Under the pieces are notes generated by a model. The model was given only the letters and a program-made list of their open reading frames with translations, ran no database searches and was not told where the DNA came from. A stretch of DNA of 64,000 nucleotides from Bombardia bombarda. Taxonomy: Eukaryota; Ascomycota; Sordariomycetes; Sordariales; Lasiosphaeriaceae. Each line of letters opens with the position of its first letter. The stretch's first letter is position 1. Position numbers and translations under genes: made by a program. This document shows positions 25,401-36,072 of this stretch, piece by piece. The stretch is taken from NCBI GenBank assembly GCA_030512295.1, contig JAULSR010000001.1, forward strand, positions 2,046,001 to 2,110,000, written 5' to 3'.

Positions 25401-27296
25401 GGAAACAGCTCTGACAAGCAGGACTCTTCTTGAGCTGAAATGACTTCTTTGCTCGGCGAGGACATGGGCCAAGCTTTGGAGCATATTTGAGTCTCCAGCC
25501 AGCTTGATCGCCTGCCGGACATGATGTACACGGGCTTCTAACGACTTGGCCGATATTGCCGAGACTGGGAGCACGAAGAATTGATGGGCTGCTGCCGGTA
25601 AACTGCTCATGGTCTTGGTGACACCATTAACGTGAGCAGTGGCGCCATTGATTCCATTGGTGGTGTTGATGCTGTTCATTTTCGCACCATTGCATTCATT
25701 TTGGGCCAAGTAGCTGTCAAGGGATTCAAGAACGGCGTGGGCGTTTGCTCCACCATACCCAAAGGCGTTGACACTGGCTCTTTGGAGAGCTCTTGGCCAC
25801 TCTTTGACCTCGGTTACAACTTTTATATTGAGCGAGTCAAGTCGTACTGTCAGATTGGTGTTAGTGATAGTCCTGGACGCATGGGGCAACAGTTTGATAG
25901 CAACTGACACTTTGGATTCAGGTGCTTCACACCATACGTCGGCGGAATCTCGCCACGATCGAAAGCCAAGGCAACCTTGATCAGTGATGTGAGACCGCTA
26001 GCTGCCTCGCTGTGGCCTAGATTCGGCTTTGACTAGATTTTTCAAACATGATCAGCGGTGTTATGTTGTGACAAGGTGAAAGACCCAAAACTAACCGATC
26101 CTATCATCAAAGGCGCTCCTCTCCTAGGAGAGAAACACCGGCCTATCGCATCCAGCTCGATCGGATCCCCCACAGGCGTTCCAGTACCATGGCACTCGAC
26201 GTAGTCGGTATCGGCGAAATCCATGCCAGCACCAGCATACGCTTTCCTAATCACGGCTTCCTGAAGATCAGCGCTAGGCTGTGTAATGCCTGGCGTTCTC
26301 CCGTTGGAGTTAACGGCAGTCCCGCGAACGACAGCCCATATCTTGTCCCCGTCCCTGAGGGCTGACGATAATCGCTTCAGATAGACGGCGTTGGCCCCCT
26401 CGGCGCGTCCATAGCCGTCGGCCGAAATATCAAACGTGTGGCATGTCGAGGTTGGCGAAAGCACGCCCGCCTTCGCAGTACCCAGGCACTGCTCGGGGGA
26501 CATGATCAGGTTGACAGCCGCAACGATGGCTCCCTCGCAGTCGCCCGCCTTTATAGCGGTCACGGCATTGTGAAGACAGTAGAGCGATGAGGAACATGCT
26601 GTGTCAAGTGTGAAGCTCGGTCCTTGGAGGTTGAAGACATGGCTGATTCGGTTGGCTAGGATTGTCGTGCCGCAGCCAGTAGCCGTGTAGCGATGGATCG
26701 TATCCGGATCACGCGTCTGCATGGTTTGATGGTCGATGGTGAAGTTTCCCACGTAGACGCCCGTGCTCGTTCCGGATATCTGCTCCAAGGTTACGCCAGC
26801 GCTTTCGAAGCATTCAAACACCACCTCGAGAAGCTTCCGCTGCTGCGGATCCATAAACACGGCCTCGAGATTGTTGATGCCGAAAAAGTTGTTTTCGAAT
26901 TGGCGAACGTCTTCCTGCAGAAAGTAGCCACCAGCGGCGTCCAGGACACCAGCTCGACTGCCATCTGGGCTGTAGAAGCCGCCAATGTTGAAACGCTGAC
27001 TCGGCACACGGCCTTGTGCACTGCGCTTGTTCACTAGGAAATCCCAGAGATTTGAAGGCGAGGTGATGCCGCCTGGTAGACGGCATGCTATCCGGTTCAA
27101 GTTGTTGTCAACATGTCAGCACGTATCCAGGGGCAACGAGCGAGATCACATAGTGTTTGTACCTACCCATTCCAACAATACACACCGAATCATCCTGGCT
27201 GGTCATGGCTTCAGTGTGGCTGTCACGTATTATCTCGCTTTCCATCCATACGTTGATCGTCAGAGGTAAGTTGATGAGAGATTCCGTAAACGGCAT
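19403..27296 (-). CDS. Highly reducing polyketide synthase (KS-AT-DH-[MT remnant]-ER-KR-ACP)
   Basis: Six exons (27296-27167, 27087-26096, 26032-25909, 25846-22686, 22615-20916, 20822-19403) give 2508 residues. All five introns are 62-93 nt GT-AG introns with consistent phase. Domains: KS (about 35-480) with Cys208 in DTACSSSL, His343 in ECHGTGTPVGDP and His381 in KPNLGHSEAASG; AT (about 600-930) with GHSSG (Ser700); DH (about 1010-1310) with His1046 in WLRDHKLESQIVFP and Asp1239 in HPVTIDACLQA; a degenerate methyltransferase (about 1350-1500); ER (about 1755-2030) with GGSGAFG at 1899-1905; KR (about 2100-2330) with GCLGGLG at 2111-2117, Lys2216, the SSVSG serine and Tyr2255; ACP with GVDSM (Ser2459). 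There is no thioesterase, reductase or condensation domain, so release must be in trans. An alternative start is Met31 (27206). The divergent SDR at 28195 probably shares its promoter. The predicted product is a reduced, non-methylated chain. Confidence 0.96.
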
Positions 27297-28194
27297 CCGC
27301 TCTCAAAAGCTATGAAGGACCGCCGATATTCGGATGATAAGGAGATGTGTGTGTACAGTAGTATATGTATAATCATACTAAAACGGCAGTCCAGACTTAG
27401 TATTCGGTCCAATCCAATGACTTGAACTTATATCTTGTGACTACATGTACATGTGCATCCAGTGTCATAATATGAACACTATTAGCACCAAGCTTTGCTA
27501 CCACTTAGTACCTTGTTACTTGCCTATCTTATTCAGGAGTACCTACCTACCTAGGTAGCTTAAGTTTGTAGAATTGATAGGACCAGAGTCGTCACCTCAC
27601 CCCCTTTAACTTGCGGAGAGTACTGCGACCCTTTACTTACCTGTCCCCTCCGGCTTACCGTTGTTGAGCCACCAACTGGTACAGTGCAAGACAGGTTTTA
27701 TTTAGCCGTGGCAGCTTGTTTCAGGCGTGATGTAACCAGCTTTGGGCAATCCGATACTACCACCAAGATCTTCAATCATATTACTTCATGTATGGCGCCC
27801 GGATAACTCATTGAGGTCATATGTTTGGTTCTACGTTGGAAAGTAACTGCACTGCGTGCCTTGATGATAAGCAGCCAGGCAAATAATGACTAAAGCAAGT
27901 ACTGAAGCGAGAAGTCTTGATGCTACCTTGGTGGATTATCTTCAAGCAGGGTGGTTACATTACCTTACCTTGCATATAGCCCCCACGCAAAAAGAGCTAA
28001 TCTGATACTACTTGGTGTATACATGCTGAGGGGGCGGAAATCTTTACTCCACCTTTGGCTTGTGTGCTCTGGAAATTATATCACTTAAACATACTTAGCT
28101 GTGATCACAGTCAGTGCTGTTCAATAAATGCGTCTGGTAATTAGCTGGAAGATAGTAGCTACGCCTGGATTGAAGCATTGCTCTACATAGCACC
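27297..28194. promoter_or_regulatory. Divergent promoter between the PKS and SDR genes
   Basis: About 900 bp separates two start codons pointing away from each other, so both genes can be switched on from here. One inverted CGG-N4-CCG half-site pair is present at 27651-27660, the kind of element bound by Zn2Cys6 factors, and a CCTACC/GGTAGG inverted repeat lies at about 27541-27560. Neither has supporting evidence beyond its form. An AT-rich stretch (27355-27385) could hold the PKS core promoter. Confidence 0.5.
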
Positions 28195-29652
28195 ATGTCA
28201 GAGAGAAAAAGATTTTCTCTCGTTACCGGGTAGGCAGTGGTCTCATATTACCTCCATCATGCCAAAACCTGCGTGCATGACATATCTGACTGGCTGCTAA
28301 CATGTGCTGCTCTTCAATGGTAGCTGTGGTCAGGGCGGCATTGGCGAAGCCCTCGTCACAGAGTACCTACGCCGTGGCATTCGTCCGATCGCTACTATTC
28401 TTCCGTCAGAGTCAAGTCGGCATCTTGCTGACAGAGGAATAGACTGGTTCACTCTAGATGTGACCCGCGAAGATTCAGTCACCAGGCTGAAACAAGATGT
28501 CGGCCACTTGACTGGTGGTTTCCTGGATGTATTGGTAAACAATGCGTACGTGGAACTCTTACTAGAGTTAAGCTCTCGTTCTGCCTGTATGTTGGATGGT
28601 TGGTGTGATCCTAACTTTGAGTCCAACTCCATCATAGTGGCATAGGTATGACAAATCGGGAGCATAATCAATCTGATTGTCTGGTATAATGCCCTGGCCT
28701 TAAGACGTCGAGACTGAGATTACATTTGATTCTTTAGCCTACACCATGACGGCCATTGACACCGATGTCACTGAAGTACAACACATGTTTGACGTCAATG
28801 TTTTCGGACCTATGAGGATGATTCGTCATTTTCATGGCATGCTAATCACATCCGCCGGAACGATTGTCAACATTGGCTCTGTGGGCGGCATTGTTCCCTA
28901 CGTTTATGGATGTATGTTTGAATCTGTACACCACGAGAGATCCCCGAGACTGATAGCTATCTACCTATTAGCGGCGTATAACGCTACAAAGGCAGCTCTT
29001 CACCATTGGTCCAACACTTTGCGGGTCGAGATGGCACCTCTCGGGTAAGTATAGCATCAATATTGCACCGTCAGTTACGAAGATTAAGGAGATGATTCCC
29101 AACCAGCAACATTTCGCTAACGGCTACTGATTATGCAGTGTGAAGGTTCTCACGGTAAGCTACCTAATCGGCCACCTTTCAATGTTATTTCGATATTGCT
29201 GGAATATCACATTGAAACCATGCATGATCCAAGATCATATCGGGCGAGATTGGCACGAATATTTTGAAGAGGGATATGGAGAGGAAGTTACCCCAAGGTA
29301 CGTGCTAACACCAGACCCATCTACTATCAAACAAAAATTCTAAGAACCGGTGAATACTTACCAACTACTATTCTATAGAATCGTACTACGCCCCTCTCGC
29401 CGCCGAATTTGAACAGCATGTCCAAAGAACTCCAAGTATGAGCACCCCCCCTCTCCCGCCTGATGAGCTCCGCCAACATGTTCATGATACTGGCTGGTAG
29501 ATACAACCGACCGCTTCGTCTATGCAGAGAACGTTGTCGGCCAGAGTCTCAAGCCACATCCGCCAGCGTGGTTCTGGTATGGAAACACGACGCTTCTTGT
29601 TCGGTTGCTTGATACGTTTGCTTGGCATACTATATGGGTGTGTATGCCATAA
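28195..29652 (+). CDS. AYR1-like short-chain dehydrogenase with an 8-nt exon
   Basis: Nine exons (28195-28229, 28324-28545, 28638-28645, 28738-28911, 28972-29044, 29139-29154, 29234-29297, 29379-29435, 29501-29652) sum to 801 nt and give 266 residues. Evidence for the model: each joint restores a conserved SDR motif. TGCGQGGIG (11-19) is the cofactor motif across exon joint 1; NNAG (84-87) exists only if the 8-nt exon TGGCATAG is included; Ser136, Tyr149 and Lys153 (YNATK) form the catalytic set. TGCxxGGIG is typical of the 1-acyl-dihydroxyacetone-phosphate reductase (AYR1) branch of classical SDRs, NADPH-dependent ketone reductases recruited into several polyketide clusters. The gene is divergent from the PKS. 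The likely role is reduction of a PKS-derived ketone or aldehyde (inference). Composition is more AT-rich than the neighbouring SDR at 37784. Confidence 0.9.
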
Positions 29653-29954
29653 CTACCTGGCACCAAATGAGACAAATATGACATTTAGGTAAACTATTCC
29701 AGAGCAGAAGCAACGACTGACCTTTTACATAGGATTATATTTTTCGAGCTATATTCAACTTGGGAAAACTTGCCAAAGCAAAGCGGGAGTAGGTAGGTAG
29801 CTATCTAAGTTCCTTGTATGTTGTGTGGGAGTAAACATGGTATAATACCCAACATACCTATATTGAAACCGCTCTTCAATCCTCCACCAGTTTTTGTCTG
29901 AAGGCATAAGTTCTTGTTAGATTTCCTATATTAACACAACACTGGAATCTCTCT
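29653..29954. other. Convergent 3' flanks
   Basis: These 302 bp lie between the 3' ends of the SDR and the cupin gene. I see no gene or strong repeat apart from short GGTAGG motifs. Confidence 0.6.
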
Positions 29955-30637
29955 TCAGTCCGCCTTAGTTTGTTGTCCCTCATGTTTATAGTACTCCTCC
30001 AGCCAGCCCAGATATCCTTCCATCTTCTTGCCATTAACGACCACATCCTTGCAATCAAGCAGGATGTACAACATACGACCCGGCATATTGCCATTACCAG
30101 TAATGTTCCGCCAGGAATGCGCCGTGGCTCGCTGAACGCTGACGTCTCCCTGCCTCATGATACGTGTCTCTCCCGAGTCCAGCGTCAGCTCGAACTCGCC
30201 CTCCAGAACGACGCCATAGTCAAGCGAGACGGCACGATGGAGAGGGGAGGCAACGCCGGGGCCAAAGTCGACCATGCGGACGACTGAGCCATTATGGTAG
30301 TGCAGTGGAGGCTGTTCGCAGGTGTCAGATGGCTCTCGGACATGTGCTTGGAATAGAATTGCCAAACCTCGTTCTCTCTCGCTTGCTTTATATCAGCATC
30401 TCCGTTGACATCAACCGGTGTCTCGACGGTCGAGTACAGGATGTTGGCAACGGCTTGCTGCTCTCCCATGATGCGGTGATGGTCGCCACAGTCAGTGCTC
30501 AGAAAGACGGACTTGCCCTCGTCGTCGTGGCCTGTGATGTGCCGGACTGTTTTGCGAAGGCCTGGTGCCGGAAAGCCGCCAACGATGAAGCCGGCTCCGG
30601 GACCACCAGGACCTTCGGGACCAATTGGCGATGTCAT
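29955..30637 (-). CDS. Small cupin-domain protein of the polyketide cluster
   Basis: Two exons (30637-30368 and 30311-29955), joined across a 56-nt intron in phase 0, give 208 residues. The N-terminal half (about 15-80) is a beta-rich lead; the cupin barrel lies at about 90-190: PPLHYHNGSVVRMVDFGPG, then SPLHRAVSLDYGVVLEGE (His115, Glu127/Glu129) and GDVSVQRATAHSWRN (His155). Only part of the usual metal-ligand set is visible (two His and a Glu), so metal binding is uncertain. Closely similar cupins (MRQGDVSVQRATAHxWRN core) occur beside HR-PKS and SDR genes in salicylaldehyde-type fungal clusters, where they are needed for the aromatic product, although the chemistry they perform has been hard to define. 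It lies between two SDR genes. It was called a cupin from motif order and size, and its exact reaction is inferred only. Confidence 0.88.
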
Positions 30638-30905
30638 TTTCAGTCGAATACCTCGCTTTTTGGAACTAAACTAAGGGATGTGCCCCCCTATGTCCACTTA
30701 ACGTCGTCTTCTACTTTTAAGGAATCTCAATCCTTGCAATCAAATGCTTGCAATCAAATGCTTGCAGCATAGTGAGCAGTTGCAAGCATAATACATGGAC
30801 GAATCGTTATGCCGTGAGACATATCGTGACGTGCCAGCCCTCAAGGCCCAAAGTACACGCATGTACATACATACAATAATTAGTTCTCCCCATCCCCCAC
30901 CACCC

Positions 30906-32122
30906 TCAGATGTGAGCAGTCAAGGTTGTCCCACCATCAATAATAAACCCACAACCAGTCACATAGCTCGACCGCGGGCTGCACAGAAAGATAACAGCAT
31001 CGGCCACCTCGTCGGCCCGCGCCATGCGCCCCAGTGGCACAGCGGCCCTGATAAAGTCTTGGAGGCCCGGTACTTGATCGACGGCCCGCTGCACCATCGG
31101 GGTATCTACCCAAGAGGGGCAGACGCAGTTTACCCGGATGCCATGGGCTGCATTATCCAGCGCTGCAGCAGTGGTACGCAATGTGTTAGCTTCTCGGTTG
31201 TTTAGCCTGGTCCTTTGCCTCACTTAGACATAGACATATTCTTAGATAATAGCATGCACCCACTTTGGGACATGTCTGGCTCGGGCACAGTGCCAGCACA
31301 TACGCCCTCATTGATATGATATTGACGAAAACACGGGAAAATATGCAAACACAAGGGCAGCCAACTCACCAGCATTTCTCGTCAGCCCGAGGACCGCATG
31401 TTTGGAAGTCGTGTACTGCACCATCTGCGGCGATGCCACAAACGAAGCCGCCGATCCCATGTTGACGATGGCACCGCGGGCTGCTGCTGCTGCTGCTGCT
31501 GCTGCAGTCGGCTCCTGGGCCTTCATGATGGCGGAGACGTCACGGGTGACGAGAAACGTGCCTGTAACGTTGACCTTGAGGAAGCGGTCGAAATCGGCAG
31601 CGTCCGCTTCGGCAGTCTCTTTTGCCGCTTGCACGCCGATCTGACAGAGGCATGCTTTCTTTCAGCCATATTACAGGTTTGGGATGACTGTGTGACGTGT
31701 TGAACTCAACTCACACCAGCGCAGTTGACACAGTAGTCGATGCGTCCGAACGCCTGGACTGCTCTTGCCATGGCCGATTTTACCGACTCCTCCAGGGTGA
31801 CATCGATGTGTACTGCTGCGGCGCCGAAGCCGCCTGCCGGCCTTGTGGTTGATTTCTCGCACTTGGCCGTGACCTTGGTTGCGGCATCGAGGTCGATGTC
31901 GGCAACCATGACACCCGCAGCCCCTTCTTTGGCAAACGCCAGCGCGCAGGCCTCGCCGATTCCTGAGCCTGTATGTATGTAACGGTCAAGTATAATTAGT
32001 CGCAGCACTGTCGAGTGAAGAGGGGGTTAGGGGGTAGTCTGGGACCTAAGCTCCCAATGGTGCAGTGGGGGGAGAGAGGACATACCTCCGCCGATAACAA
32101 GGGCGTATCCGTCAATGTTCAT
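30906..32122 (-). CDS. Short-chain dehydrogenase/reductase (classical SDR)
   Basis: Four exons (32122-32086, 31968-31715, 31640-31370, 31162-30906) total 819 nt, giving 272 residues. The introns are 117, 74 and 207 nt. The protein shows GGGSGIG (11-17) for NAD(P) binding, VADID with an Asp after the second strand (favouring NAD), VNCAG, the NMGSAAS serine, YTTSK as the active-site Tyr/Lys pair, CVCPSWVDTPM and a C-terminal GGTTLTAHI strand. A poly-Ala insertion of nine residues (from a GCT/GCA repeat at about 31481-31506) sits just before the active-site serine strand and looks like recent repeat growth. It is the second SDR next to the PKS and cupin, and likely oxidises or reduces an intermediate in the same pathway (inference from neighbourhood). 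Confidence 0.9.
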
Positions 32123-33467
32123 CTTGGAGAATATTGCAAGATCTGTCCTATTGGCTCAGTCGGACTCGATACCTATTCAGAGGCGGGTGTCGGGGAAGCA
32201 TTCAATAACCAGACATCAAAGGGTGTGCAGACAACTTCAGGTCTTGCGACGTAGATGATGATTAGAGCAATTTTGTCGACATGGCCATCGTCGGCGCATT
32301 ATTTATGCAAATTTACGCCTACTTCTTCGAACCATTACATCGAACCGAATGCTACCTTCTCAAGAAGGTAGATGTTGCTCTCGACGAAGCACAACTGCAT
32401 GTTGTGCAACCACATCTCGGTTTCATTGCCCTTTGAGATACGGCTGGGTCTTTAACATCCAAGCAGAATGCAACTGAGCCGCAGTTTGGCGACAACAAAT
32501 ACGAGGCCACTAATTAATGTAGAGGCCTATCTAAAATCAATCCGAGAATTTATACTTGTGCCATTGAACGGCTGCCTAGGTAGGACGGCACCTACTAGCA
32601 AACTCATCATCTGGTCTGTTTCCTTTCATGTCTGGTGGTGGTGACGGCGGGGGCTTCCACACCAGTACGTACGACTTGGGAACACGGCTTGATAGCTTGG
32701 CTGTTTCACGGTACATGCGGTAGACATGCCTCCCGGCAGCTCAGGCATACCGTAGGTATCTTGCCACACCCTTGAATGAGGGTTAAACGATGTGTATATA
32801 TGTAGAGTTGGGTGGTGGTGCCTCCAGCTTTCGTCTGGTCGTACTGGTGGCGGCAAGAGAGGCGGGGAATATTTTGGGGAATATTTTGAGCTTCTTATTT
32901 GGGAAAATACCCGTTAATTATCGTCTTGTTTCAAGCCAAGCTTCTGCTTTGCTCCTTACAAGGCTTTTACAAAGTACCGCGCAGGCATACATCGGCTGAG
33001 AGCCTGTAGCTTGAGTCTAAATTAGAGAAATCCGCCGGGGCAAATTAATTACAGGTTGCTTTGGGTTCGCGGGGGGGGGGGGGGGGGGGCTACAATCTGG
33101 GATCTTTAAGCTTCGTGTTCAGTAAGACTTACACGAGATGCGCAATTCGCCAGATTGTATTATGCAGCGCCAGCTCCTAAGTCTACATGTACTTGCACCC
33201 GAGCTGCCCTACAGCTTCCAATCTACCCTGCACCTACTGCTCACCCTCCACAGTAAGGTAATGCAGACTGCGGGGGTTGCAGATACGTCCACTAGTGTAA
33301 ATGGCGACTGAGTAACCACTGTACAATCAGTTATCACGCTCTGTGAGCAAGACAGACCTCTGAACTGAACGCCGACCTCAAGTCTTCCACCAGACGGCTT
33401 CCGAACAGCGCAACAGAGGTACCTACCTATCAACTGCTGTCCACCCATCCATCCACTCCAGCACCAA
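32123..33467. other. Intergenic stretch with poly-G run
   Basis: This holds the promoter of the SDR at 30906-32122 and then AT-rich DNA without recognisable genes. A 19-base G run is at 33071-33089. Confidence 0.5.
33071..33089. repeat. Poly-G run (19)
   Basis: An uninterrupted run of 19 G. A 20-base C run follows about 390 bp downstream (33483-33502), so the pair is inverted with respect to each other. Confidence 0.85.
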
Positions 33468-34026
33468 ATGGCCCCCCTCCAACCCCCCCCCCCCCCCCCC
33501 CCGCCCCCATCCTCGTCACCGGCGTCAACGGCCTCGTCGGCTCCCACGTCGCCGCCCCGCACGCCTGGACCGCCGCCGTGCAGGGCGTCTCCGCCGTCGC
33601 GCACGTCCTCGGCTGGGGATCTGGCGAGCATGCAGCCGCAGTGGTTTGTTGATGCGTGTGATGCGGCCATGTTGTATGTGGCGGCGCTGGTGACGCCGGG
33701 GGTGGATGGGGAGAGGTTGTTTGGGTGCGGGGGGAGGTATAGCTGGTCAGTTGGGGCGTTTTTCTTTTTGTTACCCGCTAAAATCATATTTGCTGTTGTC
33801 CGTCAATGCTGATGTTTGAATTCTGTATTGTAATTATAGGCCACGGGTCATACAGATTTTGCAGCAGCTGTATCCGGAAAAGAAAATCCAGGCCATGGAG
33901 GATAATGGATGGGATCAGACCGATGTCCCCAATCAACGGGCAGAGGAACTGCTGCGTAGTGTCAAGGGCGCGAGCTGGGCAACGCTCGAAGAGAGTGTGA
34001 AGGCTGCTGCCGAGTGTTTTGTATAG
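33468..34026 (+). pseudogene. Relic of an NAD(P)-dependent epimerase/reductase
   Basis: Only the two ends of an extended-SDR (dihydroflavonol-reductase/epimerase-like) protein survive. The N-terminal Rossmann strand ILVTGVNGLVGSHV follows a 20-base C run, continues for about 20 residues as AWTAAVQGVSAVAHV, and is then joined, in a different frame, to the C-terminal part beginning WFVDACDAAMLYVAAL and GERLFGCGGRYSW. After a 94-nt intron (33746-33839) it ends with LYPEKKIQAMEDNGWDQTD and VPNQRAEELLRSVKGASW. About two thirds of the roughly 340-residue family length is missing, including the catalytic Tyr-x-x-x-Lys. The frame change and the internal losses mark it as non-functional. The 3' part retains a clean splice site and codon structure, so decay is probably recent. 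Confidence 0.8.
33483..33502. repeat. Poly-C run (20)
   Basis: Twenty C in a row stand just before the surviving NAD-binding segment of the epimerase relic. Slippage here would shift the frame. Confidence 0.85.
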
Positions 34027-34247
34027 AAATTGGGGGTGAGACACTAGGCTTCGGCCCTGATTATTTGAATACATACCTAATGAAGTTAGAAAATACTTTG
34101 AAAAGAACATGTTTGATTTTACAAATATTGGGGAACAGCTAATCTAGGTATACAAGTAGCGCAACAGCCAAGACTCCCCAATTTGTCAACGTGCTACTCA
34201 ACAGTAACTAGTACTACAGTAAATTAGTTTGGCCAACAAACGATAAC

Positions 34248-36072
34248 TCAGGGGTACTTTGTCGGCAGCGCATTGTTGTAGGCAAAAACATTGCGCGGAT
34301 CCCAGCTCTTCTTCAGGGCCGCGAGGCGAGGCAGTTTGTTGCGTCCGTAGATTTGCTCAATCTTCTCGTCGCCATGCGCGTAGCTCACGTAGACCGACAA
34401 GTCTGGATAGCCAGACGTCTTGACAAAGTCATCGCGGAGCTGACGGCCGAGCTTGGTTGCTGCGGTCGATGTGGCGCTATTGGTACTAGCATCCCATGAG
34501 AATAGAAAAATCCTAAGGTTTTGATGGTTAGCAGTCAATGTCTCATTTATTGCAACCAACATAACAGAAAGGAGAATAGTAACTATACATATTGCCCAGT
34601 GCATCCCTCCACGGATACGCCGTTTCACCGTCAGGCACTGAGGTGGCGGCCTGGTTGGGAAAGGTCTCGAGTTCCAGGACACTGCCGCGCGCTTCAGGGT
34701 GGTCGGAATAAAACGTGCCCATCTTGTTGAACGCAGCTTGCATCGTTGAGGCTGAAAGGTTGCGGACATTGGCTGAGTAGAGGTCTCGGATCACGTTGTT
34801 CTCGCAGAGGACAGGGTCTATGCCGAAACCAGCAGTGGCAAACAGTTTGTTCCACGGAACGGTGCTGATTGACACAACGGGAGGGTTGAGAGCCAGTATC
34901 GGCGCCATGGCTCGACGGCCGTCGGCTTCTGAGCCCATGTAATCCCAGTTGGCGAGGATTCCGGCCTGTGGGTTGAATAGGTAGTCAGAACGTGTCTGAA
35001 CACAGGTACTCTTGGAGTACCTTACCTTCAACAAGGGTGCTGCTATGAGTTTGATGTTTGACTTACAGCACCCGCGTCCGCATCATACCGAACAATAGAA
35101 ACAGCCGCCAGATTCGCCGGCATCTTCCCGCTGAACGACTGCAACGCGTTGAAATACGCAGCACTCATATTCGCAGGGACAAGGATGTCGGCGTTCATGA
35201 CCTGGCCCCCGCCATTCGCACCGGCGACGATCTTGTGCAGTCGGTATGTAGCCGACGTGATGATGCCAAAGTTTGCGCCAGCACCGCGGATAGCCCAGAA
35301 GAGATCTGGGTTTGAAGTTTTGGAAACCTGTACAATACGGCCGTCGGCAGTGACCAGACGGACCGATACAAGGGCGTCGATGATCAGGCCGAAGATTCCT
35401 GACCAGCGTCCAACGCCCGCGCCGATTGTGGCCCCGACGAAGCCGGGGCAGGAGCAGGAGCCCGTTTCTATAGAGATATGAATTAGAGCAAGGCCTTTGA
35501 ATAAAACACGACTAGAAAATGCTCACGTATCTCGAATCCTGCCTTGAATACGGCGTCGATAACGTCCCGCATTCGAACACCTCCGCCAACGGTTACAGTG
35601 CCGGCTGACTGGTTTACGCTGATGGATTTGAACTGGCTTAGGTCGATATCAAGTCCATTTTGCAGCTTCCCCAGAGTGGTGCCGTAGCCATGTCCTGCTC
35701 CGGTGGCAAGGAAGGAGATGTTGTATTTTGCCGCCAGTTTGACCTAGAGTGCAAATATGTCAGTACCTCGACCTAATCTCATATGTGCCAGCGTCTACAT
35801 ACCGTTTTGACCACGTCCTCCTCCGTCGCCGGACTGATGGCAGCGGAATACATGGGCGGTGCGAACACCGTCCACCGTTCTGTGACGTTGGCAAAACTAC
35901 CATCCCCCGGGAACGAGAGGGTGGTCTTGGTATTCCAGCTATTGCATTTCGCAGTGAGAAGGGCTCCAAGGTCCTGTTGTTGGGCTTCACAGGCTGGTAC
36001 TATGAGCCATAGAAGGCAGAGGCAGGGCAGAGGAGACGAGATTGAAGACACTTTGCTCTTGGACCACCACAT
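34248..36072 (-). CDS. Secreted FAD-linked oxidase, berberine-bridge-enzyme type
   Basis: Five exons (36072-35803, 35743-35527, 35467-35067, 34965-34589, 34512-34248) total 1530 nt, giving 509 residues, the normal length for this family. The N-terminus (1-32) is a signal peptide (hydrophobic core PLPCLCLLWLIV, then EAQQQ). The FAD-binding PCMH domain spans about 60-240: ATGAGHGYG carries His108, the usual site of covalent flavin attachment, and GSCSCPGFVGATIGAGVGR (Cys167/Cys169) lies where the second, cysteinyl link is found in bicovalent members. A substrate-binding middle follows, and the C-terminal BBE motif (SWDPRNVFAYNNALP) closes the fold. Enzymes of this type oxidise alcohols or close rings with O2. 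In salicylaldehyde-type clusters a related FAD oxidase interconverts benzylic alcohol and aldehyde, which is the likely role here (inference). Confidence 0.93.

Noticed and set aside
33209..33787. 192-codon minus-strand frame across the poly-C run
   Set aside because: A Gly/Asp-rich translation of the reverse complement of the epimerase relic; the plus strand carries the recognisable family motifs.
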